Source: Streptomyces sp. SAI-135
GTDB lineage: Bacteria; Actinomycetota; Actinomycetes; Streptomycetales; Streptomycetaceae
Direction of reading: 5' to 3'
Length of the DNA: 64,000 bases
Assembly (NCBI RefSeq): GCF_029893805.1
Contig: NZ_JARXYP010000002.1
Coordinates: 2,480,001-2,544,000 of the forward strand
In this document: positions 25,819 through 32,535 of the stretch, piece by piece
Numbering within the stretch: the stretch's first letter is position 1
Layout: each line of letters starts with the position of its first letter
Notes under the pieces: generated by a model
What the model was told of the DNA's origin: nothing
Database searches by the model: none
What the model saw: only the letters and a program-made list of their open reading frames with translations
Made by a program: the position numbers and the translations under genes

Positions 25819-27306
25819 ATGGCCGATCCCAAGGGATTCATGACCACCCCGCGCCAGGACTGGCCGCGCCGACCGGTCGAGGAGCGGGTCCGGGACTGGG
25901 ACGAGGTGTACGTCCCCGGAGCGCTGCTGCCCATCATCACCGAGCAGGCGGACCGCTGCATGGACTGCGGTGTCCCGTTCTGCCACGAGGCCTGCCCGCT
26001 GGGCAATCTCATCCCCGAGTGGAACGACCTGGTCTCGCGGGAGGACTGGCGGCAGGCCGCCGACCGGCTGCACGCGACGAACAACTTCCCCGAGTTCACG
26101 GGGCGGTTGTGCCCGGCACCGTGCGAGGCGGGCTGCGTGCTCGCCATCAACCAGCCGGCGGTGACCATCAAGAACGTCGAGGTGGCCGTCGCGGACCGGG
26201 CGTGGGAGCTCGGGTTCACTCCGCCGCGGCCGCCGGACCGCCTTTCGGGCCGGACCGTCGCGGTGATCGGATCGGGGCCGACCGGGCTCGCCGCGGCACA
26301 GCAGTTGACGCGGGCGGGGCACACGGTCGCCGTCTACGAGAAGGACGACCGGCTCGGCGGGCTGATGCGTTACGGCATCCCCGAGTTCAAGATGGAGAAG
26401 CGCCATCTGGAGCGGCGGATCGAGCAGATGCGGGCCGAGGGGACCAAGTTCCGTACGTCCACGGCCGTGGGGCGGGACGTCGGGGCGGCGGAGTTGCGGA
26501 CGCGGTACGACGCGGTGGTGATCGCCACAGGCGCCACGGCATGGCGTGAACTGGACGTCCCGGGCAGGGAGTTGGCCGGGGTTCAGCAGGCCATGGAGTA
26601 TCTGCCGTGGGCCAACCGGGTGTGCGAGGGGGAGCGGACGGTGTCCCCGATGTCGGCCGCCGGGAAGCATGTCGTGATCGTGGGCGGGGGCGACACGGGG
26701 GCCGACTGCCTGGGGACCGCGGTACGGGAAGGGGCCGCCTCCGTGACCCAGTTGGACATCTACGCCCAGCCGGGACACGAGCGGGACGAGGATGCCGAGC
26801 CGTGGCCCACGTACCCGAAGATCTACCGCTTGTCCGCGGCGCACGAGGAGGCCCGCGACCTGGTGACGGCGCCCGCGGCCGACGCGGACGCGCGGCTGTT
26901 CGCGGCCTCCACGCTGCGCTTCACCGGCGACGAGCACGGGCATGTGCGGTCACTGCACCTCGTCGAGGTGGACGCGGCGCGGCGACCGGTGGCGGGCACG
27001 GAACGGACGCTCCCCGCCGACCTCGTGCTGCTGGCGCTCGGGTTCTCCGGGCCGGATCGCGGGGACGGCCTGGTGGAGCAGCTGGGCCTGGAGATGGAGC
27101 CGCGGGGGACGGTGGCGCGCGACGCCGGGTTCGGCACGAACGTGCCGGGGGTGTTCGCCGCGGGGGATGCCGCTCGCGGGCAGTCGTTGATCGTGTGGGC
27201 GATCGCCGAGGGGCGGGCGGTCGCGGCGGCGGTCGACCGGTATCTGACGGGCAGTTCGCAACTGCCGGCGCCGATCGGGCCGTACGACCGGCCGATGACG
27301 GCGTAG
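25819..27306 (+). CDS. gltD: Glutamate synthase small subunit-like NAD(P)H oxidoreductase, orphan
   Basis: A 495-residue GltD-type flavoprotein. Two Cys clusters for [4Fe-4S] centres are present (CMDCGVPFCHEACPLG near 47-62 and CPAPCEAGC near 100-108), then the FAD site VIGSGPTGLAA near 150, and the NADPH site VIVGGGDTGADC near 290. In GOGAT the small subunit passes electrons from NADPH to the large subunit, which makes glutamate. No gltB lies next to it, so it is either paired with a distant gltB or serves another acceptor. GAGGAAG precedes the ATG at 25819. Confidence 0.93.
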   Translation: MADPKGFMTTPRQDWPRRPVEERVRDWDEVYVPGALLPIITEQADRCMDCGVPFCHEACPLGNLIPEWNDLVSREDWRQAADRLHATNNFPEFTGRLCPAPCEAGCVLAINQPAVTIKNVEVAVADRAWELGFTPPRPPDRLSGRTVAVIGSGPTGLAAAQQLTRAGHTVAVYEKDDRLGGLMRYGIPEFKMEKRHLERRIEQMRAEGTKFRTSTAVGRDVGAAELRTRYDAVVIATGATAWRELDVPGRELAGVQQAMEYLPWANRVCEGERTVSPMSAAGKHVVIVGGGDTGADCLGTAVREGAASVTQLDIYAQPGHERDEDAEPWPTYPKIYRLSAAHEEARDLVTAPAADADARLFAASTLRFTGDEHGHVRSLHLVEVDAARRPVAGTERTLPADLVLLALGFSGPDRGDGLVEQLGLEMEPRGTVARDAGFGTNVPGVFAAGDAARGQSLIVWAIAEGRAVAAAVDRYLTGSSQLPAPIGPYDRPMTA

Positions 27307-27374
27307 GCCGGGTCGAAGCCTCCGGGCCCTGAGACTCCCGGCACCCAAGACTGCTGGGGCCACCGCCTTCGTCC

Positions 27375-27436
27375 ACCGGCACCCGGCACCCGGCACCCAG
27401 CACCCAGCACCCAGCACCCAGCACCCAGCACCCGGC
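27375..27436 (+). repeat. Heptanucleotide tandem repeat (ACCCRGC)n
   Basis: Eight perfect 7-base units with a G/A variation at position five (two GG units, five AG, one GG) run from 27381 to 27436, preceded by a truncated unit. It sits between the convergent gltD and AhpD-like genes, clear of both reading frames. Copy number is likely to vary between strains. Confidence 0.85.
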
Positions 27437-27471
27437 CACTCCCCCACCACCGCCCCCTCACCCCGTCCCCC

Positions 27472-27951
27472 TCACCCCCGCTCGTCCGTCCCGGCCACCT
27501 TCGCCGTCGCCAGGGCCACCCGGTTCCAGGTGTTAATCGTGAGGATGAGGGACAGTACGTGGGCCAGTTCCTGTTCCTCGAAACAGGCCGCGGCCTGCGC
27601 GTAGACCTGGTCGGGGACTCCCCCGTCGGCCACCAGCGTCACCGCCTCCGTGAGGGCGAGGGCCGCCTGTTCCCGCTCCGTGAAGAAATGGCGGGCCTCC
27701 CGCCAGACCGGGACCATGTGGAGGCGGTCCTCCGTCTCGCCTGCCTTGCGGGCGTCGTTGGTGTGCATGTGGAGGCAGTACGCGCAGTGGTTGAGGTGGG
27801 AGGCGCGGATCTGGATCAGTTCGACGAGGGTGGGGTCGAGGCCCTCGCGGGCGGCCGAGTCGAAGCCGATCAGGGCCCGGAACACCTTCGGGGCGGCCTT
27901 GGCGAGGTTCAGTCGGGCCGTACCTGTCGCGTGCGGGTTCGTCGTCGTCAT
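27472..27951 (-). CDS. AhpD-like carboxymuconolactone decarboxylase-family protein
   Basis: A 159-residue all-helical CMD/AhpD-fold protein. The redox CxxC is Cys56-Cys59 followed by His63 (HCAYCLHMH), the arrangement used by alkylhydroperoxidase AhpD-like proteins for disulfide-based peroxide reduction. The C-terminal LILTINTWNRVALAT is also typical. Only 46 bases separate its start from the divergent MocR regulator, which probably controls it. Physiological role (peroxide or reactive carbonyl detoxification) is inference from family and context. Confidence 0.9.
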   Translation of the reverse strand: MTTTNPHATGTARLNLAKAAPKVFRALIGFDSAAREGLDPTLVELIQIRASHLNHCAYCLHMHTNDARKAGETEDRLHMVPVWREARHFFTEREQAALALTEAVTLVADGGVPDQVYAQAAACFEEQELAHVLSLILTINTWNRVALATAKVAGTDERG

Positions 27952-27959
27952 AGGAACAA

Positions 27960-27989
27960 CCTACGGACCGGAAAGACCGGCTGTAGGGT
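27960..27989. promoter_or_regulatory. Putative MocR operator and promoter in the divergent intergene
   Basis: GACCGG-AAA-GACCGG direct repeats (27966-27980) are flanked by CCTAC and GTAGG inverted arms. TAGGGT (27984-27989) is a -10 for the MocR gene, 8 bases before its GTG, suggesting a leaderless message. MocR-family regulators often use direct repeats between themselves and a divergent target. Confidence 0.5.
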
Positions 27990-27997
27990 GCACTTCC

Positions 27998-29485
27998 GTG
28001 GCGGAATCGTGGGTCAATCACGCGGAGCGGATCGGCTCCGACCTGCACCTGGAGCTCTCCGGTCCGGGCGGCAGACGGGCCGCGCTGATCGCGGCGCTGC
28101 GTGACGCCGTGCGCAGCGGGCGGCTCGCCCCGGGCACCCGGCTGCCGCCGTACCGCTCGCTCGCCGCCGACCTCGGGGTCGCCCGCAACACGGTGGCCGA
28201 CGCCTACGCCGAACTCGTCGCCGAGGGCTGGCTCACCGCGCGCCAGGGCTCCGGCACCCGCGTCGCCGAACGAACCCTGCCCCTCCGCCCCGCCGCGAGA
28301 GAGACCCCGGCGCTCCCTGCCGCCGTAGCTCCACAGGCGCCCGGGGCGTGTCCGCGCGCGCGTGGACCCCGCGAGGCGGGGCTCCGGCCCACCCGGCACG
28401 ACCTGCGCCAGGGCACGCCCGACGTCTCCGCCTTCCCCCGGTCCGCCTGGCTCGCCTCCTACCGCCGGGCCCTGCACCAGGCCCCCAACGACGTCTTCGG
28501 CCCCGGCGACCCCGCCGGACGCCCGGAGCTGAGAGCGGCCCTCGCCGCGTACCTCGCACGCGTGCGTGGCGTGCGGACGGAGCCGAACCGGATCGTCGTC
28601 TGCTCGGGCTTCGCACACGCCCTGCGTCTGCTCTTCGGGGGCGGAGGGGTCCTGCGCGGCCCCCTTGCCGTCGAGGCGTACGGACTGCCCTTCCATCGGG
28701 AACTGCTCGCGGCCGAGGGCGTACGGACCGTGCCGCTCGCCCTCGACGAGCACGGCGCACACGTGGAGCGGTTGGCCCGCGAGCGGGCCGTACTGCTCAC
28801 GCCGGCGCACCAGTTCCCCACCGGCGGTCCGCTGCACGCCGAGCGGCGGGCCGCGGTCGTCGACTGGGCACGCGCGCGCGGCACGGTGGTCCTGGAGGAC
28901 GACTACGACGGGGAGTTCCGCTACGACCGCAAGCCCGTCGGCGCCGTGCAGAGCCTCGACCCCGAGCGGGTGATCCTCATCGGCTCGGTCAGCAAGAGCC
29001 TGTCCCCCGCGGTGCGGCTGGGATGGATGGTGCTGCCCGAGCGGTACGTCGGCGACGTGCTGGCGGCCAAGGGCGAACGGGAGGCCTGGGCGAGCGTGCT
29101 CGACCAGCTGGCCCTCGCCGACCTGATCTCCTCCGGGGCCTACGACCGTCACGTACGGCGGATGCGACAGCGCTACCGGGGCCGCCGGGACCGGCTCGTG
29201 GCCGCGCTGGCCGAGCGGGCGCCGCACATCGAGGTGAGCGGGATCGCGGCGGGGCTGCACGCGGTGCTGCGGCTGCCGCCGGGCACCGAGGGCTCCGCCG
29301 TCGAGGCCGCGCTGGGGCGAGGGGTCGCCCTGGACGGGCTCGCGGAGTACCGCCACCCGGACACGGACATGCCGGCCCACGACGGTCTGGTCGTCGGGTA
29401 CGCGACACCGTCCGAGCACGCGTACGGAGCGGCGCTGGAGGCGCTGTGCGGGGCGCTGCCATCGGGCGGGACGCGGGTGTCGTAG
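27998..29485 (+). CDS. MocR-family PLP-dependent transcriptional regulator
   Basis: A 495-residue fusion of a GntR-type winged helix (about residues 15-85: LPPYRSLAADLGVARNTVADAYAELVAEGWL) with an aminotransferase fold type I domain (about 125-490). The PLP lysine is in SVSKSLSPAVRLGW and the cofactor-binding Asp in LEDDYDGEFRYD. MocR proteins bind PLP and an amino compound and control neighbouring genes, often for vitamin B6, GABA or ectoine metabolism. The divergent AhpD-like gene is the obvious target. Start is GTG at 27998. Confidence 0.93.
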   Translation: MAESWVNHAERIGSDLHLELSGPGGRRAALIAALRDAVRSGRLAPGTRLPPYRSLAADLGVARNTVADAYAELVAEGWLTARQGSGTRVAERTLPLRPAARETPALPAAVAPQAPGACPRARGPREAGLRPTRHDLRQGTPDVSAFPRSAWLASYRRALHQAPNDVFGPGDPAGRPELRAALAAYLARVRGVRTEPNRIVVCSGFAHALRLLFGGGGVLRGPLAVEAYGLPFHRELLAAEGVRTVPLALDEHGAHVERLARERAVLLTPAHQFPTGGPLHAERRAAVVDWARARGTVVLEDDYDGEFRYDRKPVGAVQSLDPERVILIGSVSKSLSPAVRLGWMVLPERYVGDVLAAKGEREAWASVLDQLALADLISSGAYDRHVRRMRQRYRGRRDRLVAALAERAPHIEVSGIAAGLHAVLRLPPGTEGSAVEAALGRGVALDGLAEYRHPDTDMPAHDGLVVGYATPSEHAYGAALEALCGALPSGGTRVS

Positions 29486-29550
29486 GACGCGGGCGCGGGT
29501 GTCGCAGGACATCGACGGCATGCGGGAGATCACTGCACCCGGACATGCCG

Positions 29551-29581
29551 GTGCCGGCGTCCAGGACGAGGACGCCGGCAC
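29551..29581. terminator. Bidirectional terminator, MocR / DUF397
   Basis: A perfect 12-bp stem (GTGCCGGCGTCC with GGACGCCGGCAC) and 7-base loop lie between convergent genes. Confidence 0.75.
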
Positions 29582-29684
29582 GGGCGAGCCGGTGGGGGCG
29601 CGGTGCCTCTACATCCGCGGGGGGTGGGGCTCGGTGGTGTCGATCTCAACCATGAGGTGCTTACCCATCAACTGAGCACGTGGG

Positions 29685-29939
29685 TCAGGAGAGCAGGAAG
29701 TCGGCCACCCCCGCCTTCGCGCCCTCGATGAAGGCGGTCATCTCGTCGGTGGTGTAGATCAGCGCCGGCCCGTCCGGGTCGGTGGACTGGCGCACGGCGA
29801 TCCGGCCGTCGGCGAGCTTCATCGCCTCCAGGCAGTTGCCTCCGTTGCCGCCGCTCCACGGCTTGTGCCAGCCTTCGCTCCCCAGTTCCCGGGCCGGCAT
29901 GCCGTTGTAGACGGACGGACGGGGCTTGATGCGGTTCAT
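29685..29939 (-). CDS. DUF397 small acidic partner protein
   Basis: An 84-residue DUF397 protein. The family core is visible: WHKPWSGGNGGNCLEAM, IAVRQSTDPDGPALIYT and the C-terminal amphipathic segment FIEGAKAGVADFLLS. Genes of this family nearly always accompany an XRE regulator carrying DUF5753 in Streptomyces; such pairs are paralogues of the WhiJ-type developmental module, and the small protein may act as the cognate antagonist or toxin-like partner. It starts directly at the stop of the XRE gene, so the two are translationally coupled. Confidence 0.9.
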   Translation of the reverse strand: MNRIKPRPSVYNGMPARELGSEGWHKPWSGGNGGNCLEAMKLADGRIAVRQSTDPDGPALIYTTDEMTAFIEGAKAGVADFLLS

Positions 29940-30800
29940 TCACAGCTCCTTGCGGAGATCCCGCAGGATCTCCTTCGTGCGATGTGCCGTAGCGGCCTGC
30001 GCCGCCATGCGGTCCATGACCTCGAGGTGGGTCGCCACCTCGATGCGCGCGTCCAGATAGATCGCGCCGGTCAGGTACTCGCTGTAGACCATGTCCGGAA
30101 GTTCGGGCACGGCGAATCGGAAGAGCACGAAGGGCCCGTACGTCCCGGGGTGCGGCCCGCTGGCGAACGGGGCGACCTGGAGCGTCACGTTGGGCAGCTT
30201 CGTCGCCTCGAGCAGTTTGTCGATCTGCGCACGCATCACCTCCGGGCCGCCCACGGGGCGGCGCAGCACGGTCTCGTCCATGACCACCCACAGCCGGGGC
30301 GCGTCCTGACGGGTGAGCAGTCCCTGGCGTTCCATGCGCAGGGCCACATGGCGTTCGATGTCCTCGGGGCTGGTCTGGCCGATGGCGCCCGAGCGCAGGA
30401 CGCCACGCGCGTAGTCCTCGGTCTGGAGCAGGCCGGGCACGAAGTGCGGCTCGTACTCGCGGATGAGCGCTGCCGCGCCCTCCAGGCTGACGTGCATCGA
30501 GAACCAGCCGGGCAGCACGTCGTGGAAGCGCTGCCACCAGCCGGGACGGTTGGCGTCCTCGGCGAGCTGGACGAAGTCCTCGGCCTCCTGGTCGGAGACT
30601 CCGTAGGCCTTCAGCAGGAGCTGGAGGTAGGGGATCTTGAGCCCGACCTCGGCCATCTCCATGCGGCGGACGGTGGCGGGGGCGACGCGGAGGATGCGGG
30701 CGGCCTCCTCGCGCTTGAGCCCGGCGCGCTCCCGCAGGTCCAGCAGGCGCCGACCGAGGACGACCTGGCCGACCGTCGGCGCGGACCGCGGTTCGCTCAC
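29940..30800 (-). CDS. XRE-family regulator with DUF5753 domain (WhiJ-like)
   Basis: A 286-residue regulator. A helix-turn-helix domain covers about residues 12-70 (GRRLLDLRERAGLKREEAARIL, PATVRRMEMAE). The rest is DUF5753, recognised from FVPGLLQTEDYAR and VTLQVAPFASG. The GTG at 30800 has GGAGGTGG upstream, and is preferred to earlier in-frame starts. WhiJ-type proteins repress morphological development and secondary metabolism, with DUF397 and HATPase partners encoded alongside. The intergenic DNA upstream contains tandem and inverted repeats that are good operator candidates. Confidence 0.92.
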   Translation of the reverse strand: MSEPRSAPTVGQVVLGRRLLDLRERAGLKREEAARILRVAPATVRRMEMAEVGLKIPYLQLLLKAYGVSDQEAEDFVQLAEDANRPGWWQRFHDVLPGWFSMHVSLEGAAALIREYEPHFVPGLLQTEDYARGVLRSGAIGQTSPEDIERHVALRMERQGLLTRQDAPRLWVVMDETVLRRPVGGPEVMRAQIDKLLEATKLPNVTLQVAPFASGPHPGTYGPFVLFRFAVPELPDMVYSEYLTGAIYLDARIEVATHLEVMDRMAAQAATAHRTKEILRDLRKEL

Positions 30801-30865
30801 GCTCCACCTCCACGAAGTCATGTACGGGCGCACAGCCACCAGCATGCTGACAGGCCAGCGGCGCC

Positions 30866-30920
30866 ATTCGAAGACCTGATTCGAAGATCTGTACGGATAC
30901 GAATACCGCTGCGTACGGAT
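30866..30920. promoter_or_regulatory. Tandem 13-mers and paired GTACGGAT upstream of the XRE gene
   Basis: ATTCGAAGACCTG (30866-30878) is followed directly by ATTCGAAGATCTG (30879-30891), each with an internal TTCGAA palindrome. GTACGGAT occurs at 30891-30898 and 30913-30920, 22 bases apart. They lie 66-120 bases upstream of the XRE start. Binding by the XRE regulator is plausible but unproven. Confidence 0.5.
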
Positions 30921-30997
30921 CTACGGTGATCCCAACTGGCGCCGCTCGTGATGCTGTTGCGATGCAGTGTGCCACGGCCTCTCACCGCGTCACACAG

Positions 30998-31037
30998 CAC
31001 TCTGCATTTTTCAGAGTGACACTTGCCAAGTGTTCAC
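30998..31037. promoter_or_regulatory. Two adjacent inverted repeats upstream of the HATPase gene
   Basis: CACTCTG-N7-CAGAGTG (30998-31018) abuts ACACTTGCCAAGTGT (31019-31033), which extends imperfectly to GTGA...TCAC. The pair ends about 15 bases before the GTG at 31050, where a repressor would block transcription or ribosome access. Confidence 0.5.
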
Positions 31038-31049
31038 GACGGGGCGATA

Positions 31050-31712
31050 GTGGCAAGCGTGATTCCGTCCCCGTCCTTAGGAACAGACGCCGCCGAAGAT
31101 CACCCCCAGGGTCTCGGTGCCGCCGCGGGAACAGACCTCTCAGGGTCCGTTGCCCGGCGCCGGTTCCGTTTCGAGCTGGCCGCGCATCCGGGTTCTCCCG
31201 CGCAGGCCAGACGCCTGACGAGGGCGCGACTCACTCACTGGTCGGTCTGTGAGGACACCTGCGACTCGGCCGCCCTGGTGGTCTCCGAGCTGGTGACCAA
31301 TGCCATCGTGCACACCGCGAGCAGCCGTGTGGTCTGCGAGCTGCACGACAACGACGACCTGGTGCGGATAGCCGTCCGTGACGAGGGCTGCGCGCCGGGT
31401 GAACCCCATCCGTCCCCGCAGCGCGGCGAAGAGGAGCACGGGAGGGGACTGCTCCTCGTCGACTCCCTCTGTCACGCGTGGGGCGCGCACGAGCACGGGC
31501 CCGGTCTGCTGGTCTGGGCGGAGCTGCCGCGCAAGGCGGACGAGCCGCGCGAGGACGCCGGACCGCGCAACGACCTGGGCTGGGGGGCCCGCCCGAAGCC
31601 GGTTCCCGCCGGGGAGCCGGGGCAGGGGGACGAGCCCGCGGAGCATCACAGGGCGGTGCCCGAGGGCGGAGCGCGCGAGCACGGAGCGGGAGGCGCGGGC
31701 GCATGGGCGTGA
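31050..31712 (+). CDS. HATPase_c protein, SpoIIAB/anti-sigma-like
   Basis: A 220-residue protein with a central histidine-kinase-like ATPase domain (about residues 40-150). The N-box is in VVSELVTNAIVHTASS, G1 in VRDEGCAPG, and G2 in EHGRGLLLVDSL. This form is common in Streptomyces as stand-alone anti-sigma or signalling ATPases. The C-terminal 60 residues are Gly/Glu/Pro-rich and disordered. Several starts are possible; GTG at 31050 is chosen, with GTG 31059 and 31023 also in frame. It is divergent from the XRE/DUF397 genes and coupled to the next gene, completing a WhiJ-like module. Confidence 0.85.
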   Translation: MASVIPSPSLGTDAAEDHPQGLGAAAGTDLSGSVARRRFRFELAAHPGSPAQARRLTRARLTHWSVCEDTCDSAALVVSELVTNAIVHTASSRVVCELHDNDDLVRIAVRDEGCAPGEPHPSPQRGEEEHGRGLLLVDSLCHAWGAHEHGPGLLVWAELPRKADEPREDAGPRNDLGWGARPKPVPAGEPGQGDEPAEHHRAVPEGGAREHGAGGAGAWA

Positions 31713-32149
31713 GGAGCGGGCCGGGCGGCCAGGTACTGACCCTGGACACGCTGGTCCGCCTCGGTCGTGGGCTGCGGACACCTGCGGCGGCGCACAGGCT
31801 GGCCGTCCCGGAGGGGATGACGGTCCCACTGGGCTGCGACGCGGTGGGGGTGCCGGCGCTGCTGAGCGAGCAGCTGGTGTCCCGGTTGCCGCGGGTCGGG
31901 TGCGTGTACGCCGACGGCACCCACTGGTGGTGGCTCGTTCCCGCCGACTCCGACTACGCGCTCGAGTGGCCCGCGCCCGCCCAGTACGCCACCGGGGCGG
32001 TTGTTCCGGACGCCCCGGTGGTGCCGTCCCTCGTGCGCCGGGGTGAGGGGACCTTGCCTTACACACCGCCGATACCGCTGTATCTGACCTTGTGCCGGTT
32101 GACGGGAACGACACCGACCTGGTCCCGACCGGTCAGCTCCGCCGGTTAG
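31703..32149 (+). CDS. Hypothetical protein coupled to the HATPase
   Basis: A 148-residue protein not assigned to a family. Features are a predicted mixed alpha/beta fold, a WWWLVPADSDYALEWP segment rich in Trp, and a Thr/Pro-rich C-terminus. Its start overlaps the HATPase stop: ATG at 31703 overlaps by 10 bases, and a GTG at 31709 makes a GTGA overlap that may be the true start. Coupling implies that it works with the HATPase and the XRE/DUF397 pair. It has no signal peptide. Confidence 0.7.
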   Translation: MGVRSGPGGQVLTLDTLVRLGRGLRTPAAAHRLAVPEGMTVPLGCDAVGVPALLSEQLVSRLPRVGCVYADGTHWWWLVPADSDYALEWPAPAQYATGAVVPDAPVVPSLVRRGEGTLPYTPPIPLYLTLCRLTGTTPTWSRPVSSAG

Positions 32150-32535
32150 GCCGTCTCGGGGGTGCGGGTCCGTGCGGGCGGGCCGCGCCCCTGGGATCTG
32201 CCGGGCAGGCGGTTTCGCGAGTGCGGGTCCGTGGGGGCTGGTCGCGCAGTTCCCCGCGCCCCCAAGCGCTGCGGGTTAGGCCGTCTCGGGGGTGCGGGTC
32301 CGTGGGGGCTCGTCGCGCAGTTCCCCGCGCCCCTGTGTGCCGCGGGTTCGGCCGTATCGCGAGTGCGGGCCCGGTGGGGCTCGTCGCACAGTTCCCCGCG
32401 CCCCCGAACAGACCGGTGTCCCCCGCGTTCAGACGGTGTGCGCCCGCGTGCAGTGCGGGATTTTCTCTGCGCCCTGCCCCTGCCCGGTCCGTCCCGTCAT
32501 AGTGGCCCCCGTCCAGCGATCGGGGGAGGTCCACG
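32150..32535 (+). repeat. Cluster of dispersed Streptomyces intergenic repeats
   Basis: About 386 non-coding bases. Three good copies of GTGCGGGTCCGTGGGGGCT followed by CGTCGCGCAGTTCCCCGCGCC begin at 32221, 32292 and 32363, and a fourth degenerate copy begins near 32163. Linkers between copies also recur (GGTTAGGCCGTCTCGG). The same element occurs singly at 62439 (same strand) and in reverse at 52389 and 62775. The end of the gap holds GGGGGAGG, the ribosome-binding site of the ABC exporter gene. Confidence 0.85.
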
